Source: Planctomycetota bacterium (GTDB lineage Bacteria > Planctomycetota > Phycisphaerae > Phycisphaerales > UBA1924). Taken from it: a DNA stretch of 64,000 nt. Made by a program: the position numbers and the translations under genes. This document shows positions 26,028 through 34,308 of this stretch, piece after piece. The stretch is from NCBI GenBank assembly GCA_020831805.1, contig JAFIFX010000002.1:412534-476533 (forward strand), read 5' to 3'. Below the pieces are notes generated by a model. The model saw only the letters and a list, made by a program, of their open reading frames with translations, was not told the origin of the DNA and made no database searches. Positions within the stretch are counted from its first letter, which is position 1. The number at the start of each line of letters is the position of its first letter.

Positions 26028-28350
26028 CGGATGGATCCTCCTCGCCCTCTTCCGGGGGCACCGTGAACCGGAGCGGTTCGTCGCGATACAGATCCGTGCC
26101 CAACCGCTGCAGATACGCGATCAGCGCCACCGCCTTGCTCCGCTCGATATCCGACGCCGGCGGCCCGCCCTGCGATTCGATCTCCTTCGCCACCCTGCGG
26201 GCCTGCGCCCGGGCGTGACGCACCGCGTTGTCGCCGATGATCAGCTCGCCGTACGGCGCGCCCATCATCGCCATCGCGTCCACACGCGACTGGATCTCGT
26301 TGAACCGGACCTCCTGCGTCAGCAGCCACGGGTACGGCGGCATGATCGAGCCCGGCGTGATCATCGTCGGGTTCTCGAAGTGCTGCCAGTGCCAGAACGC
26401 GTTCGGGTTCGTCACGCCCTCGCGGGCCAGGTCCGGGCCGATCCGCCGCGAGCCCCACTGGAACGGCCGGTCATAGATGAACTCGCCCGGCTTGGAGTAC
26501 TCTCCATACCGCACCGTCTCCGCGTACAGCGGCCGGATCATCTGCGAGTGGCAGTTGTAGCACCCCTCCGCGATGTAGATGTCCCGCCCGGCCAGCTCCA
26601 GCGGCGAGTACGGCGTCACCGTCGCGATCGTCGGGATGTTCGACTTGATCACGAACAGCGGCACCTGCGAGATCACCGAGCCGATCCCCACCGCGATCAG
26701 CGTCGCCACGGTGAAGAACACCGGTAGCCGCTCCCACTTGCGGTGCCAGTTCGCCTGGAAGATGTCGCCCTTCGCCTTCGGCTCGGCCGACTCGTCGACC
26801 GGCTTGAGCGGGGCCGCGTAGTGGACCACATCCTCGTACTTCTCCGGCCGGTTCCGCCAGGTCTGGATGAAGTTGTACAGCCCGATCAGCGCCCCGATCA
26901 GGTACAGCGTCCCGCCCAGCACACGGATCCAGTACATCGGCAGCAGCACAACCACCGTCTCGATGAACGACGGGTACTGCAGCCGTCCCGTGGCGTCGAA
27001 CGCACGCCACATCAGCCCCTGTGTCACGCCCGCCGCGTAGATCGACAGCACGTACAAAGCGATGCCGACCGTCGCGATCCAGAAGTGCGCCGTCGCCAGT
27101 TTCTTGGAGTACAGCTCGGTCTGGAACAGCCGCGGCATCATCCAGTACAGCATCCCGAAGGTCAGGAACCCGTTCCAGCCCAGCGCCGCCGAGTGCACGT
27201 GCGCGATCGTCCAGTCCGTGTAGTGGCTCAGCTGGTTGACCAGCTTGACCGACAGCATCGGGCCCTCAAAGGTCGCCATCCCGTAGAAGGTGATCCCCAC
27301 CACGAAAAACTTCAGCACCGGGTCCGACGCCACCTTGTGCCACGCACCCCGCAGCGTCAGCAGCCCGTTGATCATCCCGCCCCACGACGGCATCCACAGC
27401 ATGATGCTGAACACCATCCCCAGCGTCGAGGCCCACTGCGGCAACGCCGTGTAGTGCAGGTGGTGGGGGCCCGCCCAGATGTAGATGAAAACCAGCGACC
27501 AGAAGTGGATGATCGACAGCTTGTAGCTGAACACCGGCCGCTCCGCCGCCTTCGGCAGGAAGTAGTACATCAGCCCCAGGAACGGCGTCGTCAGGAAGAA
27601 CGCCACCGCGTTGTGCCCGTACCACCACTGCATCAACGCGTCCTGCACCCCCGCGTACACCGGGTACGACTTCATGATCAGATCGATGCTCGGCACCTCG
27701 CCCGTCCTGGCGAAGTGCACCACGCCCACCGGGATCCACAGGTTATTGAACACATGCAGCATCGCCACCGTCACGATCGTGGCGATGTAGAACCACAACG
27801 CCACATACATGTGCCGCTCGCGACGCTTGATCAGCGTCATCAGGAAGTTGACCCCGAAGAACCCCACCCACACCACCGCGATGGCGATGTCGATCGGCCA
27901 CTCCAGCTCGGCGTATTCCTTGCCCTGCGTGATCCCGAACGGCAGCGTCAACGCCGCCGATACGATGATCGCCTGCCAGCCCCAGAAGTGCAGGCGGCTG
28001 AGCCGGTCCGACCACATCCGCGCTTTGCACAGCCGCTGCGTCGAGTAGTACACCGCCGCGAAGATCGCGTTGCCCGCGAACGCGAAGATCGCCGCGTTCG
28101 TGTGCAGCGGGCGCAGGCGTCCGAAGCTCGTCCAGGGCAGCCCGAGGTTCGCCGCCGGGAACGCGAGCTGCACCGCGATGATCAGCCCGACCAGGAACGC
28201 CACGATCCCCCAGATCACGGTGGCCCACGCGAACATCCGCACGATCGCGTCGTCGTAGCGGAACGCCTCGAGTCCCGGCCGGCTTACGGGGGTTGCGGGG
28301 TCGGGGGGTACGGCGGGTCGGGCGGCGTCCGGTCGGTTCGGCTCTGACAT
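26014..28350 (-). CDS. ccoNO: Fused cbb3 oxidase subunits I and II (CcoN-CcoO)
   Basis: A 778-residue fusion. Residues 1-about 500 are CcoN with the heme-copper oxidase core: the first heme ligand region [24 protein letters not shown] with the CuB His, [11 protein letters not shown], and [19 protein letters not shown]. After a linker (residues about 500-545) comes CcoO, with a membrane anchor and one heme c site CYNCHSQ (C597, C600, H601). CcoN and CcoO are separate genes in proteobacteria; fused forms are known in Bacteroidetes and some others. It is the terminal, high-affinity oxygen reductase. ATG 28350; first gene of the cluster, opposite the Rrf2 regulator. Confidence 0.95.
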   Translation of the reverse strand: MSEPNRPDAARPAVPPDPATPVSRPGLEAFRYDDAIVRMFAWATVIWGIVAFLVGLIIAVQLAFPAANLGLPWTSFGRLRPLHTNAAIFAFAGNAIFAAVYYSTQRLCKARMWSDRLSRLHFWGWQAIIVSAALTLPFGITQGKEYAELEWPIDIAIAVVWVGFFGVNFLMTLIKRRERHMYVALWFYIATIVTVAMLHVFNNLWIPVGVVHFARTGEVPSIDLIMKSYPVYAGVQDALMQWWYGHNAVAFFLTTPFLGLMYYFLPKAAERPVFSYKLSIIHFWSLVFIYIWAGPHHLHYTALPQWASTLGMVFSIMLWMPSWGGMINGLLTLRGAWHKVASDPVLKFFVVGITFYGMATFEGPMLSVKLVNQLSHYTDWTIAHVHSAALGWNGFLTFGMLYWMMPRLFQTELYSKKLATAHFWIATVGIALYVLSIYAAGVTQGLMWRAFDATGRLQYPSFIETVVVLLPMYWIRVLGGTLYLIGALIGLYNFIQTWRNRPEKYEDVVHYAAPLKPVDESAEPKAKGDIFQANWHRKWERLPVFFTVATLIAVGIGSVISQVPLFVIKSNIPTIATVTPYSPLELAGRDIYIAEGCYNCHSQMIRPLYAETVRYGEYSKPGEFIYDRPFQWGSRRIGPDLAREGVTNPNAFWHWQHFENPTMITPGSIMPPYPWLLTQEVRFNEIQSRVDAMAMMGAPYGELIIGDNAVRHARAQARRVAKEIESQGGPPASDIERSKAVALIAYLQRLGTDLYRDEPLRFTVPPEEGEEDPSDADD

Positions 28351-28412
28351 CTCTGGGTTCCCCGTGCTTGGTGCGGCGTGGCACCGGCTGAATCAGGACA
28401 GAAGAGTGGTCA

Positions 28413-28442
28413 AATATAGCGATAAACAGATAGGGATATCAA
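28413..28442 (-). promoter_or_regulatory. Candidate promoter of ccoNO
   Basis: On the minus strand, TTGATA (28442-28437) and TATATT (28418-28413) are 18 bases apart, giving a good sigma-70-type promoter about 55-60 bases before the ccoNO start. The stretch is AT-rich against a GC-rich background. No TTGAT-N4-ATCAA FNR/Anr site was found here. Confidence 0.55.
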
Positions 28443-28447
28443 ATATC
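28435..28447. promoter_or_regulatory. Palindrome over the ccoNO -35 region
   Basis: A perfect 13-base palindrome, GATAT-CAA-ATATC, covers the ccoNO -35 element. Read with its flank it contains GGATA and TATC half-sites, like those in the dyad over the divergent regulator promoter, so both may bind the same protein. Confidence 0.4.
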
Positions 28448-28538
28448 AGCCGCGGAGAACGCGAATTCTTGTGAAAATGCGAAAAATCCTGTAAAACAGA
28501 AGATCACCCCACCCAGCGCTGTGGACAAGCGGAAATAC

Positions 28539-28574
28539 GGATAACTTGATCAGGCTATCCGGATTGTGTATCCT
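28539..28574 (+). promoter_or_regulatory. Rrf2 promoter with overlapping operator dyad
   Basis: A 22-base dyad (28539-28560) begins GGATA and ends TATCC, with 18 of 22 positions symmetrical around GATC; a further GGATT...TATCC pair follows (28561-28573). It overlies a sigma-70-type promoter: TTGATC (28546-28551), a 17-base spacer, TATCCT (28569-28574). The layout fits autorepression of the Rrf2 gene that starts at 28595. Confidence 0.55.
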
Positions 28575-28594
28575 TCTCCCAAGGGAGACGGCAC

Positions 28595-29056
28595 ATGCTC
28601 ACACAAGCGGTTGGGTACGCGGCGGTGGCATTGGGGTATATATCCCTGAGGCAAGACGGGGTCGCGCTGGTCCGGACCATCGCCAAGGACTGCGGCATGC
28701 CCGCGCCGTATCTGTCCAAGATCATCAACCAACTGGCGCGGTCGGACCTGGTGACCACCCAGCGGGGCGTGGGCGGGGGCGTGCGGCTGGGGCGGGCGGC
28801 GGAGGACATCACCCTGTATGACCTCTGCGAGGCGCTGAACGATCCGGCGATTGAGGAACGGTGCATGCTGGGGATCGCGGACTGCTCGGACGAGCGGGGC
28901 TGTGCCGTGCACGCGTTCGGGACGGAGATGCGGGGGCGGTTGCTGGGGTTTCTGCGGTCGATGACGGTGGCGGAGATCGGGGCGGCGGAGCGGGATCGCC
29001 GGGGGTGGGACGGGACATCGACGGGGGTGCCGGCGGGGGTTGAGGCGGCGGGGTGA
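28595..29056 (+). CDS. Rrf2-family Fe-S transcription regulator
   Basis: A 153-residue regulator. The winged helix-turn-helix (residues 1-65, AKDCGMPAPYLSKIINQLARSDLV and the RGVGGGVRLG wing) is typical of the Rrf2 family. Three cysteines (C90, C97, C103) followed by H106 form the cluster-binding region as in IscR and NsrR (IscR: three Cys and a His three residues after the last). It probably holds a [2Fe-2S] or [4Fe-4S] cluster and senses oxygen, NO or iron status. AGGGAG precedes the ATG. Its position opposite ccoNO suggests control of the oxidase; this is inference. Confidence 0.82.
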   Translation: MLTQAVGYAAVALGYISLRQDGVALVRTIAKDCGMPAPYLSKIINQLARSDLVTTQRGVGGGVRLGRAAEDITLYDLCEALNDPAIEERCMLGIADCSDERGCAVHAFGTEMRGRLLGFLRSMTVAEIGAAERDRRGWDGTSTGVPAGVEAAG

Positions 29057-29057
29057 G

Positions 29058-29651
29058 TCAGTCGGGGGTTTCGGGGCGGTCGAGGGGCGGGGCCGCGGCG
29101 GCGATGCGGGCGATGCAGCAGGCCAGGCCGGCGAGGAAGATCAGGATCGCGCCGGCGATCAGGATCTGCAGGGGGGTCTGGTAGCGCTTCTGGTAGCGTT
29201 CGTAGGTCGGGCTGACGGCGAAGACCTGCTCGTGGGCGAAGTCGCCGGTGATCTCGATGCGGACGCGGCCGTGGGCGGGGGCGTCGAAGCGGGCGAGGGC
29301 CTGGCGTTCGCGGGTGAGGCCGAAGAACTGTTGGCTGCTCCACCAGTTCCAAGGGGTTGTCTCGATCGGGTCGCCGGTGTCGGCGTCGAAGACGCGGATC
29401 TCGAGGTCGTCGGGCGGGTCGAGGAGGGGGCGGTTGGCGGTGATGTGGGGGCCGGCGAGTTCGCGGTCGATGGCGTGGGGGATGTCTGGGTCGAGTTCGA
29501 TGGTGACCGTGTCGGGGACGGTGATGTTGACGGCCCGGGCGTGGTGGTCGCCGACGAGCTGGAGGGCGGCGATGGAAAGCACGACGGCGGCGATCAGCCC
29601 GATGATGATCAGGACGATGCCGACGGCGAGTGGCGGGGGTTTGAGGGCCAT
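29058..29651 (-). CDS. Hypothetical two-span membrane protein
   Basis: A 197-residue protein that I do not recognise. It has one hydrophobic span at residues 9-33 and another at about 163-183, with a roughly 125-residue extracytoplasmic domain between (NITVPDTVTIELDPD..., WNWWSSQQFFG, HGRVRIEITGDF). The short C-terminus is inside. It is convergent with the Rrf2 gene, with 1 base between the stops, and its first 43 bases overlap the end of the gene upstream. Confidence 0.55.
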   Translation of the reverse strand: MALKPPPLAVGIVLIIIGLIAAVVLSIAALQLVGDHHARAVNITVPDTVTIELDPDIPHAIDRELAGPHITANRPLLDPPDDLEIRVFDADTGDPIETTPWNWWSSQQFFGLTRERQALARFDAPAHGRVRIEITGDFAHEQVFAVSPTYERYQKRYQTPLQILIAGAILIFLAGLACCIARIAAAAPPLDRPETPD

Positions 29652-30412
29652 GGTGGGGGATTCAAGGGTGCTGAGGGTCCCGGGTCATGGCGTGTGTGTG
29701 GGAATCTCGCGTTGGTGATTGCGTTTATGGGTTCGGCGGGGTGTGGGGGGGGAGGGGGAGAGGAGGACACTGGTTGCCCTTCGGGACAACCAGTGGCACC
29801 CGGAGTGGGGTCTGAAGACACTGGTTGCCCTTCGGGACAACCAGTGGCACCCGGGGAGGGGGAAGACACGGGTTGCCCTTCGGGACGAGCCGTGGCACCC
29901 GGAGGGGGGGAGGTGTCTCGGGCATCGCCCTTTGGGCGATCGGGGGGCAGGTTGCCCCCCGCTCCATGAACCTGGGGTTTTTTGAGTTCGCGGAGGATCT
30001 GGGCGGCGGCTTTGCGCGCGGTTTCGGCTTCTCTTGCGTTGATGGGGTTGCGGCGGGCGGTTTCGATCAGGCGGGCCCAGGCGAGTTGTTCGGCCTCGAG
30101 GCGGAGCAGGCGGAGGCGGAAGTCGGCGATGCGCTCGGCGGCGTCGAGGGCTTGTTCGAAAGTGGGTGAGCCGGTGAGTTCGGCGATCTGGGCGAGGGTG
30201 AGGGTGTGGATCTCGCAGAGGGCGACGGTCGAGACCTCGGCGGAGGAGAGGGTTTGAAGCAGGCGGTGGTGATCGTCGGTGCGGCCGGGTTTGCGGGGGA
30301 TGGGGGCGGGTTGGTCGGGGGCGTAGAACGCGCTGGGGGCAGGGGGGGCTGGGGGAGCGCCGAGTCTGGGGGTGAGGTCGGCGGCACGGTGCGGGGTGGT
30401 GGTGGTGGTCAT
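29609..30412 (-). CDS. Hypothetical protein with repeat-encoded C-terminus
   Basis: A 267-residue protein of unknown function. Residues 45-145 are helical and could be a small DNA-binding-like fold (LSSAEVSTVALCEIHTLTLAQIAELTGS, then ARRNPINAREAETARKAAAQIL). From about residue 165 the sequence is low-complexity: three REP-like DNA hairpins run through the frame and are translated as repeats of the form PGATxxPEGQPVSS. The reading frame stays open across all three. It overlaps the next minus-strand gene by 43 bases, so the tail may be a secondary extension of a shorter ancestral protein. Confidence 0.45.
   Translation of the reverse strand: MTTTTTPHRAADLTPRLGAPPAPPAPSAFYAPDQPAPIPRKPGRTDDHHRLLQTLSSAEVSTVALCEIHTLTLAQIAELTGSPTFEQALDAAERIADFRLRLLRLEAEQLAWARLIETARRNPINAREAETARKAAAQILRELKKPQVHGAGGNLPPDRPKGDARDTSPPPGATARPEGQPVSSPSPGATGCPEGQPVSSDPTPGATGCPEGQPVSSSPPPPPHPAEPINAITNARFPHTRHDPGPSAPLNPPPWPSNPRHSPSASS
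29768..29894. repeat. Three tandem REP-like hairpins
   Basis: Three units about 50 bases apart (29768-29795, 29819-29846, 29867-29894). The first two have a perfect 9-bp inverted repeat, CACTGGTTG and CAACCAGTG, around CCCTTCGGGA, which adds an inner CCC/GGG stem. The third is diverged, but one stem change is compensated on the other arm (T:A to G:C). They lie inside the 3' part of a coding frame. Similar extragenic palindromes are familiar from planctomycete genomes. Confidence 0.8.
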
Positions 30413-30751
30413 GGCGCGAAGGTATCGCGCTGGGTGGGTTGTTCAAGGGGATTCGGGTCGATGTCCAGGATGTTGCGCACAAGCGTGGATGTTGGTGGAG
30501 ATTGGCGCACAGAAGTGGATATTGGTTTGTGCGAGGGGTTGGGGATCAACCGCAGAGGGTCGCTGAGGGCGCAGAGGATCGCAGAGGGGGGATTGGGGAG
30601 GGGGAGGTCGTGGTAGGAGAAAGAAGATGGAGGAGCCCTCACCCCGGCCCTCTCCCGCCGGGGGCGGGAGAGGGAGGCGTGCTTCGCGATGCGGATGAAG
30701 CACGACGCCGGGCCAGGAGAGATCTACAATAGGACGCAATATTATCATTGG
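30413..30751. other. Intergenic region with composition change
   Basis: 339 bases without a convincing gene. The right part marks a sharp drop in GC at about 30725, where the KAP gene begins to be read from the other side. It contains GA-rich simple sequence (CGCAGAGGATCGCAGAGG) and one strong hairpin (separate entry). Short open frames here are not supported by codon pattern or ribosome-binding sites. Confidence 0.5.
30648..30674. repeat. Palindromic repeat CCCTCTCCC...GGGAGAGGG
   Basis: A 9-bp perfect stem (30648-30656 with 30666-30674) with a 9-base loop, preceded by CCCTCACCCCGG. This is the form of a common extragenic palindromic repeat. It lies downstream of the KAP gene and marks the GC-rich side of the composition boundary. 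No T-tract follows. Confidence 0.6.
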
Positions 30752-32080
30752 TTATAAAAGCGCGCGATCACAAATTTTTGCCGCCCGCTCCATGGAAGAT
30801 CCATACTCTCTAATCTCTAGTATATCATGATCTGAGTGAGAGTTTCTCTTAATATTCATCACGCCCATGGCGTCTAGCAGGCATCGTCCATGTGCCTGGA
30901 CAGGCAAGTTGTCGAGGGAATGGAAAAGTGGGTCAGAGAGTGAGCGATTCGTGCCACGTGGGATGTTCTCCAGATTTTGCATAAGGTTTGGCAGGCGAGT
31001 AGATATATAAGTAACAAGATCTGGATACCGGTCTCGGATTGAAATCATAAAACCCAGCGAAAACATTTCTTTGTCATTCGTGCAGTCGATCATTTCCTTT
31101 GTGACTAATCCAGTTGCCATCATCGAAATCAAGCGAGAGCTTGTTCTTTCAATACTTCGTGGAGTTCTCAGAAGTCGGGACGCACAGGCGCCTGAAGCAA
31201 TGCGGTCAATCCGCACATGTTCTGGCTCAATACCGGCGATCATAGAAAAGCAATCAAGGACTGATTTGCCCAGCAATTGACTCTTTTGTGACATTGAGTT
31301 AATGAGCCAATCATGAAGAGGGTGGCTGGTATCGTGAAGCTCAAAGGCACAATCAAAAACTTTGCAAGTCAAAGAGCCTAAATCTCCATAGGAACTTGTT
31401 ATGGAGCTGGCGCCAGAGCAGGCCGAATCTTTGTCGATGGCTACTATAAACACCAATGGATAGTTTACAGTTTTGAGAAAGTGAAGTGACTCGACTAGGG
31501 CCCTTTGCCATGAAGGTGGACATCTGTCAAGATCGTCAACCAGGACCACAAGACGCTTGCCATCAAAAGCTCTTTCAGCAATTTCGCCGATTGCGTTAGT
31601 CGCTAGCTCTGTCGGCGTTGATTGCAGAAGTGGTCGCAGATGCTTGTCCTCCGCAGCATCGATAGTCGCTGAAACTGTCGCGTCAGCATCGATTCCGAAG
31701 GACTCGATGAATGGATACGCTATGACCCGCGTTGTTAGGGCTGCGCCAGCTCTTCCTACTCGCGTCATTAGGTGTGCTAACTCTTTGGGGCTCCACTTGA
31801 CGATGTGATTTTTTGCAATAGATGCCGCTATGCACGAAAGAGCATCCCCGTGCCCTGATTGCCAGGGGTTGGCCCATACTACTGCGGCTAGGTCGCCCGT
31901 AATCAGCTTCTCCTCGACTCGACGGAGTACATCGGTTTTTCCACGACCCCAGCTTCCAAATAAAGCAAGTGTAGCTGGCGGAGTTGAATGTTCGATGGCA
32001 TGAACAAGTATGGATGCAGCATGATCGTGATCCAATCGATCGCGAACGAGTTCGGAGTATGTGGTAGCTGTGCTACTCAT
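30752..32080 (-). CDS. KAP-family P-loop NTPase (low GC, probably acquired)
   Basis: A 442-residue KAP NTPase. Walker A is FGSWGRGKTD (42-49); Walker B is RLVVLVDDLDRCPP, with DDLD at 182-185; YPLVFIVAIDKD is the sensor strand. KAP proteins are STAND-like membrane-associated or cytosolic NTPases, and many sit in phage-defence loci; this one has no clear membrane insert. GC content is near 50%, far below the neighbours, and AT-rich codons are used freely. Its ATG overlaps the stop codon of a duplicated sucC 3' end (ATGA). It was probably transferred in. No partner effector is obvious except the HEAT-like gene upstream. Confidence 0.75.
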   Translation of the reverse strand: MSSTATTYSELVRDRLDHDHAASILVHAIEHSTPPATLALFGSWGRGKTDVLRRVEEKLITGDLAAVVWANPWQSGHGDALSCIAASIAKNHIVKWSPKELAHLMTRVGRAGAALTTRVIAYPFIESFGIDADATVSATIDAAEDKHLRPLLQSTPTELATNAIGEIAERAFDGKRLVVLVDDLDRCPPSWQRALVESLHFLKTVNYPLVFIVAIDKDSACSGASSITSSYGDLGSLTCKVFDCAFELHDTSHPLHDWLINSMSQKSQLLGKSVLDCFSMIAGIEPEHVRIDRIASGACASRLLRTPRSIERTSSRLISMMATGLVTKEMIDCTNDKEMFSLGFMISIRDRYPDLVTYISTRLPNLMQNLENIPRGTNRSLSDPLFHSLDNLPVQAHGRCLLDAMGVMNIKRNSHSDHDILEIREYGSSMERAAKICDRALL

Positions 32081-32147
32081 CCCACCGCCGCAACCATCTT
32101 CTTCGCCGCGTCGCCCAGGTCGGTGGCGGCCTGGAGGGTGGGCAGGT
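32080..32147. repeat. Duplicated 3' end of sucC (copy A)
   Basis: 68 bases identical to the last part of sucC (32918-32985). On the minus strand it still encodes the sucC C-terminus (LPTLQAATDLGDAAKKMVAAVG) and its stop codon, in frame. One mismatch separates the block from four more matching bases on the KAP side. It is detached from the rest of sucC by the HEAT-like gene. Confidence 0.95.
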
Positions 32148-32240
32148 CCCCGGGCGATCTCCTGAGAAGGTCACAGCCGGCCCCGGTGGATGTGTGACGG
32201 GCAGTCATGCGGGCAGTATACCTCATTTCGGCCGGTTTTG

Positions 32241-32909
32241 TCAGCGTGCCGCGGGGAACCGGGCGCGGAGGGTGTCGAGGGCGAACTGGGCGGAGCGTTT
32301 CGTGTCGCGGATCTTGGAACGGGCGCCGGCTTCGAGGACGGCGTAGGACCTCGGCGTGCCGATGTGGGCGAGCACGGCGTGGAGCGGGGCGCGGATGAAA
32401 TCGTCCTCGGTCGTGTGGGCCAGGGTGATCAGCGCGTCCTCGGCTTCGGGGTGGTCTGTGTTCGACAGGGCTTGGATCGCGTCGCGGACCACGCTCGGAT
32501 TTTTGTGGGTCAGCAGGGCGAGGATCGGGCTGATATCCGTTCCGGCGGGCTTGTGGATGTCGCCGAGGAAACCGAGGGCATCGTGCAGGTCACGCGGCCG
32601 GGTCGCGGAGCGGACGCGATCGATCAGGATCTCGGCGCAGCGCGGGTTTCTGGCGTTGAGCCCGATCTTGGCGATGATGAAGCAGGCGGCGCGATGCGGG
32701 CCGGCCTTCGTCTTGTCGTTCAGGACCGGGCGGAGTTCCTCGGCGATGGCGGGGTCGTCGAGGCGTTCGGCCTCGCGGGTGGCCTTCCAAGTCTCGGAGC
32801 CTTCGCTGACTTTGACTTTCTCGCCGTTGGGAAGGACGGCGTCCGCGTAGGGTTCGCCGTTGACCATGCGGTCGATCAGATCGACGATCTGCGGGCGGAC
32901 GCCTTGCAC
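32241..32909 (-). CDS. HEAT-repeat-like protein inserted at the sucC end
   Basis: A 222-residue all-helical protein. Repeating helix pairs (AACFIIAKIGLNARNP, DLHDALGFLGDIHKP, SVVRDAIQALSNTDHPEAEDALITLAH, FIRAPLHAVLAHIG) fit HEAT/armadillo-type scaffolding repeats. The start is probably GTG 32909, four bases past the sucC stop; ATG 32867 is an alternative. The open frame further upstream only reads sucC out of frame. Placed between sucC and a copy of the sucC end, it looks like part of an inserted cassette. Function unknown; a protein-binding role is likely. Confidence 0.6.
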   Translation of the reverse strand: MQGVRPQIVDLIDRMVNGEPYADAVLPNGEKVKVSEGSETWKATREAERLDDPAIAEELRPVLNDKTKAGPHRAACFIIAKIGLNARNPRCAEILIDRVRSATRPRDLHDALGFLGDIHKPAGTDISPILALLTHKNPSVVRDAIQALSNTDHPEAEDALITLAHTTEDDFIRAPLHAVLAHIGTPRSYAVLEAGARSKIRDTKRSAQFALDTLRARFPAAR

Positions 32910-32913
32910 GGGC

Positions 32914-34113
32914 TCACCCCACCGCCGCAACCATCTTCTTCGCCGCGTCGCCCAGGTCGGTGGCGGCCTGGAGGGTGGGCAGGTCGCCGGATGCTTTTTC
33001 GAGCAGGGCTCGGCCGGCGTCGACATTGGTGCCTTCCAGGCGGACGACGAGGGGGATCTTGAAGCCGATTTCCTTGGCGGCGTTGACGATGCCCTGGGCG
33101 ATGATGTCGCAGCGCATGATGCCGCCGAAGATGTTGACGAGGATGCCCTTGACGGCCTGGTCGGAGAGGATGATGCGGAAGGCCTCGGTGACGGCTTCTT
33201 CGGAGGCCGAGCCGCCGACGTCGAGGAAGTTGGCGGGGTCGCCGCCTTCGAGTTTGATGGTGTCCATGGTGGCCATGGCGAGGCCGGCGCCGTTGACGAG
33301 GCAGCCGATGTTGCCGTCGAGGGCGATGTAGGAGAGGCCCATTTTGGCGGCGCGGGTCTCGGCGGGGTTGTCCTCGGAGGGGTCGTGGAGCGCCTGGATG
33401 TCCTTGTGGCGGAAGGTGGCGTTGTCGTCGAAGTTGAACTTGGCGTCGATGGCGAGGACCTGGCCGTCGGGGTTGTCCGTGGTCGCCGGAGTCGTGATCA
33501 GGGGATTGATTTCCGCGATCGAGCAGTCCTTGTCGTGGTAGAGCTTGCTGAGGGCCATCATGATTTTGACGGCCTGGTTGATCTGCTTGCCCTTGAAGCC
33601 CAAGGCGTAGGCGACCTCGCGGGCCTGGTAGGACTGGAGGCCGAGGAGGGGGTGGATGGGGGTTTTGATGATGGCGTCGGGGTTGTCTTCGGCGACCTGT
33701 TCGATGTCGACGCCGCCCTCGGCCGAGGCGATGAGGAAGTTGCGGCGGGTGGCGCGGTCGGTGGTGATGGCGAGGTAGTACTCGTGGGCGATGTCGACGC
33801 CGGCGGCGATGAGGAGCTTGTTGACCTCGAGGCCCTCGGGGCCGGTCTGGTTGGAGACCATCCTGTTGGAGAGCATGAACTTGGCGGCTTCGGTGGCTTC
33901 GTCGGCGGAGCGGACGAGCTTGACGAAGCCGGCCTTGCCGCGGCCGCCGGCGAAGACCTGGGCCTTGACGACGGCGAGGTCGGTGCCGGCGTCCTGGGTG
34001 ACGGACTTGTAGGCCTGGGCGGCGTCTTCCTTGGATGTGATGACCTGGCCGGAGGGGACGGGGATGCCGTAGGAAGCGAGGAGGTCACGGGCCTGGTACT
34101 CGTGGATCTTCAT
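32914..34113 (-). CDS. sucC: Succinyl-CoA synthetase beta subunit (ADP-forming)
   Basis: A 399-residue beta subunit: N-terminal ATP-grasp domain (MKIHEYQARDLLASYGIPVPSG; KAQVFAGGRGKAGFVKLV) and C-terminal CoA-ligase domain (DVGGSASEEAVTEAF, ILVNIFGGIMRCDIIAQG). With SucD it makes succinyl-CoA from succinate in the TCA cycle, or the reverse with ATP formation. Length is normal. sucD usually follows directly; here the next two genes are a HEAT-like and a KAP gene, and sucD is not in the window. A 68-base exact copy of its 3' end lies 838 bases downstream. Confidence 0.96.
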   Translation of the reverse strand: MKIHEYQARDLLASYGIPVPSGQVITSKEDAAQAYKSVTQDAGTDLAVVKAQVFAGGRGKAGFVKLVRSADEATEAAKFMLSNRMVSNQTGPEGLEVNKLLIAAGVDIAHEYYLAITTDRATRRNFLIASAEGGVDIEQVAEDNPDAIIKTPIHPLLGLQSYQAREVAYALGFKGKQINQAVKIMMALSKLYHDKDCSIAEINPLITTPATTDNPDGQVLAIDAKFNFDDNATFRHKDIQALHDPSEDNPAETRAAKMGLSYIALDGNIGCLVNGAGLAMATMDTIKLEGGDPANFLDVGGSASEEAVTEAFRIILSDQAVKGILVNIFGGIMRCDIIAQGIVNAAKEIGFKIPLVVRLEGTNVDAGRALLEKASGDLPTLQAATDLGDAAKKMVAAVG

Positions 34114-34308
34114 GGTGGGGGCTCCGGCTGGGGGGTCTTTGGGCGGGATGGTAGGGGGAGGGCGTGCGGGGGTCAGCCGGCCGGGGGGGTCGGTCGGGGG
34201 GCGGCGTTCGTGATTGGGGGTTGGGGCGGCGTTCGCCCTCGGTCATCGGGGCGCGATGACATCTTCGCTGGTCAGAACATGGCGTCGGCGACGGGGGAGG
34301 AATGGGCG

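Noticed and set aside
28541..28555. TTGATCAGGC considered as an FNR/Anr box for the oxidase
   Set aside because: The second half-site ATCAA is missing at the required spacing; the sequence is better explained by the GGATA/TATCC dyad.
29600..30700. Repeat cluster considered as a CRISPR array
   Set aside because: Only three units, each a palindrome, with near-identical short spacers inside a coding frame and no cas genes.
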